DNA of 7,369 bases from Pseudomonadota bacterium (GTDB taxonomy: Bacteria; Myxococcota; Myxococcia; Myxococcales; Vulgatibacteraceae), in assembly GCA_023436385.1 (NCBI GenBank), contig JAEZJH010000048.1, positions 1 through 7,369 on the forward strand, given 5' to 3'. The notes beneath the pieces were generated by a model that made no database searches, had not been told where the DNA came from, and saw nothing but the letters and a program-made list of their open reading frames with translations. Both the position numbers and the translations under genes were made by a program. Shown here piece after piece: positions 5,199-7,369 of this stretch. The first letter of the stretch is position 1; each line of letters opens with the position of its first letter.

Positions 5199-5891
5199 TT
5201 GCCCGTGACACCGATCGGCGCCCTGGGACGCGGCCTCGCCGCCGGAGCGACGGCGAGCTACGTGATGGACCAGCTCCTGACCCTGGGGACGAAGGTCCTG
5301 CCCGACCTGGGCCAGCCCAAGTTCGAGCCGCCCGAGCCGGAGATGAAGGACGAGACGCCCACCCAGACCATCGCCCGGCGCTTCTACGAGGGAATGCTCC
5401 AGCGCGGCCCGCTCTCGCCGGAGCGGAAGGCGAAGCTCGCCACCCTGGTCCACTACTGGTTCGGCGCGGAGTGGGGCGCGGCCTACGGGCTGGTCCGCGA
5501 ATCGGTTCCGGCCGCCCGGGGTCCGCTGGCCGGCCTGGCCCTGGGCACGCTGGTCTGGGGTGCCGGGGACTACGGGCTGGTACCGGCGTTCCGGCTGGGC
5601 GCCGGCTTCCGTAACACGCCGCCCAAAATGATCGCCTTCACCTGGGCCGCCCACGCCGTCTACGGCTTGGCCACCTGGGCGGCCTACGAGGCGACCCGCC
5701 CCCGCACCCTGGCCGCCGCGGCGGCGACGCTCTTCGCCCTCAAGGTCGACCGGCAGGCAAAGCGCGCCCTGCCCACCCGGCTCCTCACCCGGGACACGCG
5801 GAAGCTGGTCCGCCGCGCCGCGGGCCGGGCGGCCTTCTACAGCGCCATGGGCGCCACCGTGCCCCGCGCCGTCGCCGCGGCGATGCGCTGA
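5199..5891 (+). CDS. Multi-pass membrane protein of unknown function (DUF1440/YagU-like?)
   Basis: This 230-residue protein has about four hydrophobic segments: 7-30 (with VMDQLL), 81-100, 108-128 and 143-163. A polar Pro/Glu/Lys-rich loop (about 36-80) follows the first segment, and the C-terminus (about 184-230) is basic. Visible motifs are HYWFGAEWGAAYG (85-97, His85), a Gly-rich third segment GPLAGLALGTLVWGAGDYG, and WAAHAVYGL (149-157, His152). The spacing of the two His-x-x-aromatic/Gly helices around a Gly-rich helix and a Pro-rich loop recalls the DUF1440/YagU inner-membrane family, but this is recollection without an alignment. No enzymatic or transport residues stand out. I set the start at TTG 5199 from the ribosome site. 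The frame is open upstream to an ATG at 5058, but that 47-residue extension is Arg-rich, low-complexity and unlikely. The gene is divergent from the MBL gene and convergent with topo VI. Confidence 0.75.
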   Translation: MPVTPIGALGRGLAAGATASYVMDQLLTLGTKVLPDLGQPKFEPPEPEMKDETPTQTIARRFYEGMLQRGPLSPERKAKLATLVHYWFGAEWGAAYGLVRESVPAARGPLAGLALGTLVWGAGDYGLVPAFRLGAGFRNTPPKMIAFTWAAHAVYGLATWAAYEATRPRTLAAAAATLFALKVDRQAKRALPTRLLTRDTRKLVRRAAGRAAFYSAMGATVPRAVAAAMR

Positions 5892-5922
5892 GAGCCGCTG
5901 CAGTCCAGAACACAGCCGGAGC

Positions 5923-5949
5923 GACTGGCTCGAATTATTCGAGCCAGTC
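5923..5949. terminator. 27-nt perfect palindrome, bidirectional terminator overlapping the topo VI A stop
   Basis: GACTGGCTCGAAT (5923-5935) and ATTCGAGCCAGTC (5937-5949) are exact reverse complements separated by one base, T5936. As RNA this forms an 11-12 bp stem with a tiny AU-rich loop. It lies between the convergent membrane protein (stop at 5891) and topo VI A, whose last codons (Asp-Trp-Leu-Glu-stop) lie inside it, with the TAA at the centre. A shared bidirectional terminator is the simplest reading. Neither strand has a clear U-run after the stem. A protein-binding site is the alternative. Confidence 0.65.
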
Positions 5950-7038
5950 CTTGTCGCGGATCTTCTTCGGGAGGTACTCCTCCGTGATGTACGAGATCCC
6001 CAGGCGCGAGAGCGCTTCGATCTCGTACTTCCGGCCGGTCCGGACCATCCCCTCGAGCTCCCGCCGCCATTCCTTCTTCTGGAACCACGGGTAGTCGAGC
6101 ATCTGCTTCACCCGGCGGTGGTCGGTGTCGTCCATCTTGATCGACACGTTCTCCGGGATCTTGTAGCGGCCGGGATCGCTCGAGGAGATCCCCAGGAAGC
6201 GGGCCGACGGCACCGCCATCCGCATCGACTCGTAGGCGAGGTTGATCGACCCCTGCTTCACCACCGAATAAATGTAAAAACCCCAGGGATCGTTGTCGAC
6301 GAGGACGTACACCGGGAGCTTCAGCTCCGTGTGCATCCGCTGGACCAGCCGCCGCACCCCCCGCGGCGGCTGGCCGCCGCCGTGGATCAGCATGCACTTG
6401 TGGGTGCGCCAGTATTTGTCCTCGTTGAGCCGGCTCCACACCGCCTCCTTCTCGACGAGGAGCACGTACTCGGCCTCGGTCTTCCCGAAGGCGATCACCT
6501 CCGGCTCGACGATCGAGGGCACGCCCCAGCCGCCGGAGCCCTGGCGCCGGAGGTCGATGGCGTCGCCGGAGTCGACGATCGTCATCGGCCCCACCATCAG
6601 GCCCTTCCGGTTGGCGAAGAGGTGCAGCTCCTCCCGGAGGGCGTCGACGGTGACCTCCAGGTCCTCGATGATCGGATCCGACTCCACCTGCTCGTCGAAC
6701 GTGTTCTGCTTGGTGTCGCCGAGCGTGTGTTTGGTCATGTAGTACAGATCACGGATGCTGGTGGTCTTGCCGGCCTCCAGCAGCTCCTTGCAGGCGCCCG
6801 CCACCAGGAACGTCTGCATGAACTTCTTCGCCTGGGCGACGTTGAAGAACAGGCGCTCCTGCTTGTCTCCGCCCAGCTCGATGATCTTCCGCTTGGCGTT
6901 GAAGCGGACGTTGGCGAGGGTGCGGAGGGGCACCTCGACCCGCGGGTTCTTCCCCTTCTGGATCTGGGTCACCACCCCGGCGGCGAGCCCCTCGATCTTC
7001 CGCAGCGTCTCCTTCGCCCGATCCTTCCTGGTGGCCAT
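5935..7038 (-). CDS. top6A: DNA topoisomerase VI subunit A (Spo11-type, catalytic)
   Basis: This 367-residue protein is the DNA-cleaving subunit of type IIB topoisomerase, which with ATPase subunit B forms an A2B2 enzyme that passes one duplex through another. The winged-helix domain carries TTSIRDLYYMTKH (92-104), with Tyr100 as the predicted catalytic tyrosine and its neighbour Tyr99. The Toprim domain has VEKEAV (195-200, metal-binding Glu196) and VDNDPWGFYIYS (247-258, Asp248 and Asp250). These positions closely match those I recall for the archaeal enzyme (Tyr103, Glu197, Asp249, Asp251), so all catalytic residues are present and the length is normal. The N-terminal VPLRTLANVRF and FFNVAQAKKFMQT blocks also fit topo VI A rather than eukaryotic Spo11. 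The ATG directly follows the TAA of subunit B, with GGAGG five nt upstream inside the B gene, so the two are translationally coupled. A cluster of A/T-ending codons lies in the Toprim core. Topo VI is rare in bacteria. Confidence 0.95.
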   Translation of the reverse strand: MATRKDRAKETLRKIEGLAAGVVTQIQKGKNPRVEVPLRTLANVRFNAKRKIIELGGDKQERLFFNVAQAKKFMQTFLVAGACKELLEAGKTTSIRDLYYMTKHTLGDTKQNTFDEQVESDPIIEDLEVTVDALREELHLFANRKGLMVGPMTIVDSGDAIDLRRQGSGGWGVPSIVEPEVIAFGKTEAEYVLLVEKEAVWSRLNEDKYWRTHKCMLIHGGGQPPRGVRRLVQRMHTELKLPVYVLVDNDPWGFYIYSVVKQGSINLAYESMRMAVPSARFLGISSSDPGRYKIPENVSIKMDDTDHRRVKQMLDYPWFQKKEWRRELEGMVRTGRKYEIEALSRLGISYITEEYLPKKIRDKDWLE

Positions 7039-7369
7039 TTACGCCTCCGCCCGGGGCTTCCGCCCCCGCCCCGTGGCCTTGCCCGGAGCCCGCTGCTTTT
7101 TCCCCGCCGCCTTCTTCCCGCGCCGGGCTGGCGGCGGCGCCGCCTCCTCCGCCTCGCCGTCGTCGCCCTCGCCGTCGTCCGGGCCCCGGGCCCGTTTCGG
7201 CGGCTCGCGATCGAGGATCGCCTCCGTCTCCTCGCCGCCGGTGATCTCCCGGGCGAGCTCGGTGAGCTGGTCCTTCATCCGCTCCTCCGGGACCCCGGTG
7301 AGCTCGTGGAGGGACTTGGCCACCTCCTGGATGTACAGCTCGAAGATCGACCGGCGCTTCAGCTCGTAC
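7039..7369 (-). CDS. top6B: DNA topoisomerase VI subunit B, C-terminal fragment (5' end outside window)
   Basis: The frame is open from the right edge, giving the last 109 residues. It starts YELKRRSIFELYIQEVAK, which resembles the C-terminal end of the topo VI B transducer region; the GHKL ATPase domain would lie beyond the edge. The GTG at 7323 is an internal Val codon, not a start. After a helical segment (about 1-55) comes an acidic stretch (about 64-75, Asp/Glu/Gly) and then a Lys/Arg/Ala/Pro/Gly-rich basic tail (about 82-106) that looks disordered, like histone H1 or AlgP-type tails. The gene ends in TAA immediately before the ATG of subunit A. The identification rests on this segment plus the adjoining subunit A. 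Without the ATPase domain in view it remains slightly uncertain, but the B-then-A order is a common topo VI arrangement. Confidence 0.87.
   Translation of the reverse strand, partial: YELKRRSIFELYIQEVAKSLHELTGVPEERMKDQLTELAREITGGEETEAILDREPPKRARGPDDGEGDDGEAEEAAPPPARRGKKAAGKKQRAPGKATGRGRKPRAEA
7044..7048 (-). promoter_or_regulatory. Ribosome binding site for topo VI subunit A inside the subunit B gene
   Basis: The - strand reads GGAGG at 7048-7044, five nt before the ATG at 7038, within the last sense codons of subunit B. With the directly abutting TAA and ATG (7041-7036), this supports translational coupling of the two subunits and fixes the subunit A start. Confidence 0.75.

Noticed and set aside
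4090..5208. 372-codon + strand open frame, longer than the real genes on the opposite strand
   Set aside because: Its translation is low-complexity Arg/Gly/Pro/Ala sequence with no domain. It is antisense to the MBL hydrolase and thioredoxin-fold genes, which carry clear motifs. This is typical of shadow frames in GC-rich DNA.
5005..5211. 69-residue N-terminal extension of the MBL hydrolase
   Set aside because: It is Pro/Arg/Ala-rich without family similarity, and it overlaps the start of the divergent membrane gene. The ATG at 5004 gives a normal family N-terminus.
5837..6439. 200-codon - strand frame overlapping topo VI A and the membrane protein end
   Set aside because: It is an out-of-frame shadow of topo VI A with no motif, and it would run through the palindromic terminator.
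7039..7323. Separate 94-residue gene starting at GTG 7323
   Set aside because: The same frame continues without a stop to the window edge with residues fitting topo VI B, so the GTG is an internal Val codon.
1..7369. tRNA, rRNA, CRISPR array, insertion sequence or prophage genes
   Set aside because: By reading both strands I saw no tRNA-like cloverleaf, regularly spaced repeats, transposase or integrase motifs, or flanking direct repeats.

Overview
The window is very GC-rich, densely packed bacterial chromosomal DNA with strongly G/C-ending codons. The gene set is an iron-sulfur/[FeFe]-hydrogenase-like sensor kinase, stand-alone and hybrid two-component proteins, and a topoisomerase VI gene pair. 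This suggests a high-GC deltaproteobacterial or myxobacterial-type organism (Myxococcota). That placement is inferred from composition and gene content, not from a marker gene.

Layout. (1) Positions 109-3789, + strand: a two-component cluster. It begins with a 667-residue soluble histidine kinase whose sensor half has two ferredoxin clusters, a degenerate [FeFe]-hydrogenase H-cluster domain and one more 4Fe-4S motif. A 130-residue single-domain response regulator follows 9 nt downstream. After a 120-nt gap with two hairpins comes a receiver-histidine kinase protein (REC-HisKA-HATPase). None of the three has a DNA-binding or enzymatic output domain, so the cluster looks like a redox- or gas-sensing phosphorelay with its final output elsewhere. 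(2) Positions 5004-3834, - strand: a probable two-gene operon of an MBL-fold hydrolase (glyoxalase II / persulfide dioxygenase type) and a small thioredoxin-fold protein with an SxxC in place of CxxC. (3) Positions 5199-5891, + strand: a multi-pass membrane protein of unknown function, weakly like DUF1440/YagU. It is divergent from the MBL gene across a 194-nt spacer. (4) From the right edge to 5935, - strand: the 3' end of topoisomerase VI subunit B, abutting (TAA then ATG) a complete subunit A with all catalytic residues. Topo VI is mainly archaeal and plant and is uncommon in bacteria.

Non-coding structure. Each gene boundary where transcription would be expected to stop or pause has a strong GC hairpin with little or no U-tract: 2552-2586, 3791-3824 and 5923-5949. 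The last is a near-perfect 27-nt palindrome that contains the topo VI A stop codon. Another hairpin (37-68) precedes the sensor kinase. I saw no tRNA, rRNA, CRISPR array, insertion sequence or phage gene. Every stretch without a gene is shorter than 300 nt.

The most interesting items are the degenerate H-cluster sensor kinase, with its altered cysteine spacing and missing proton-relay cysteine, and the bacterial topoisomerase VI with a histone-like charged tail on subunit B.
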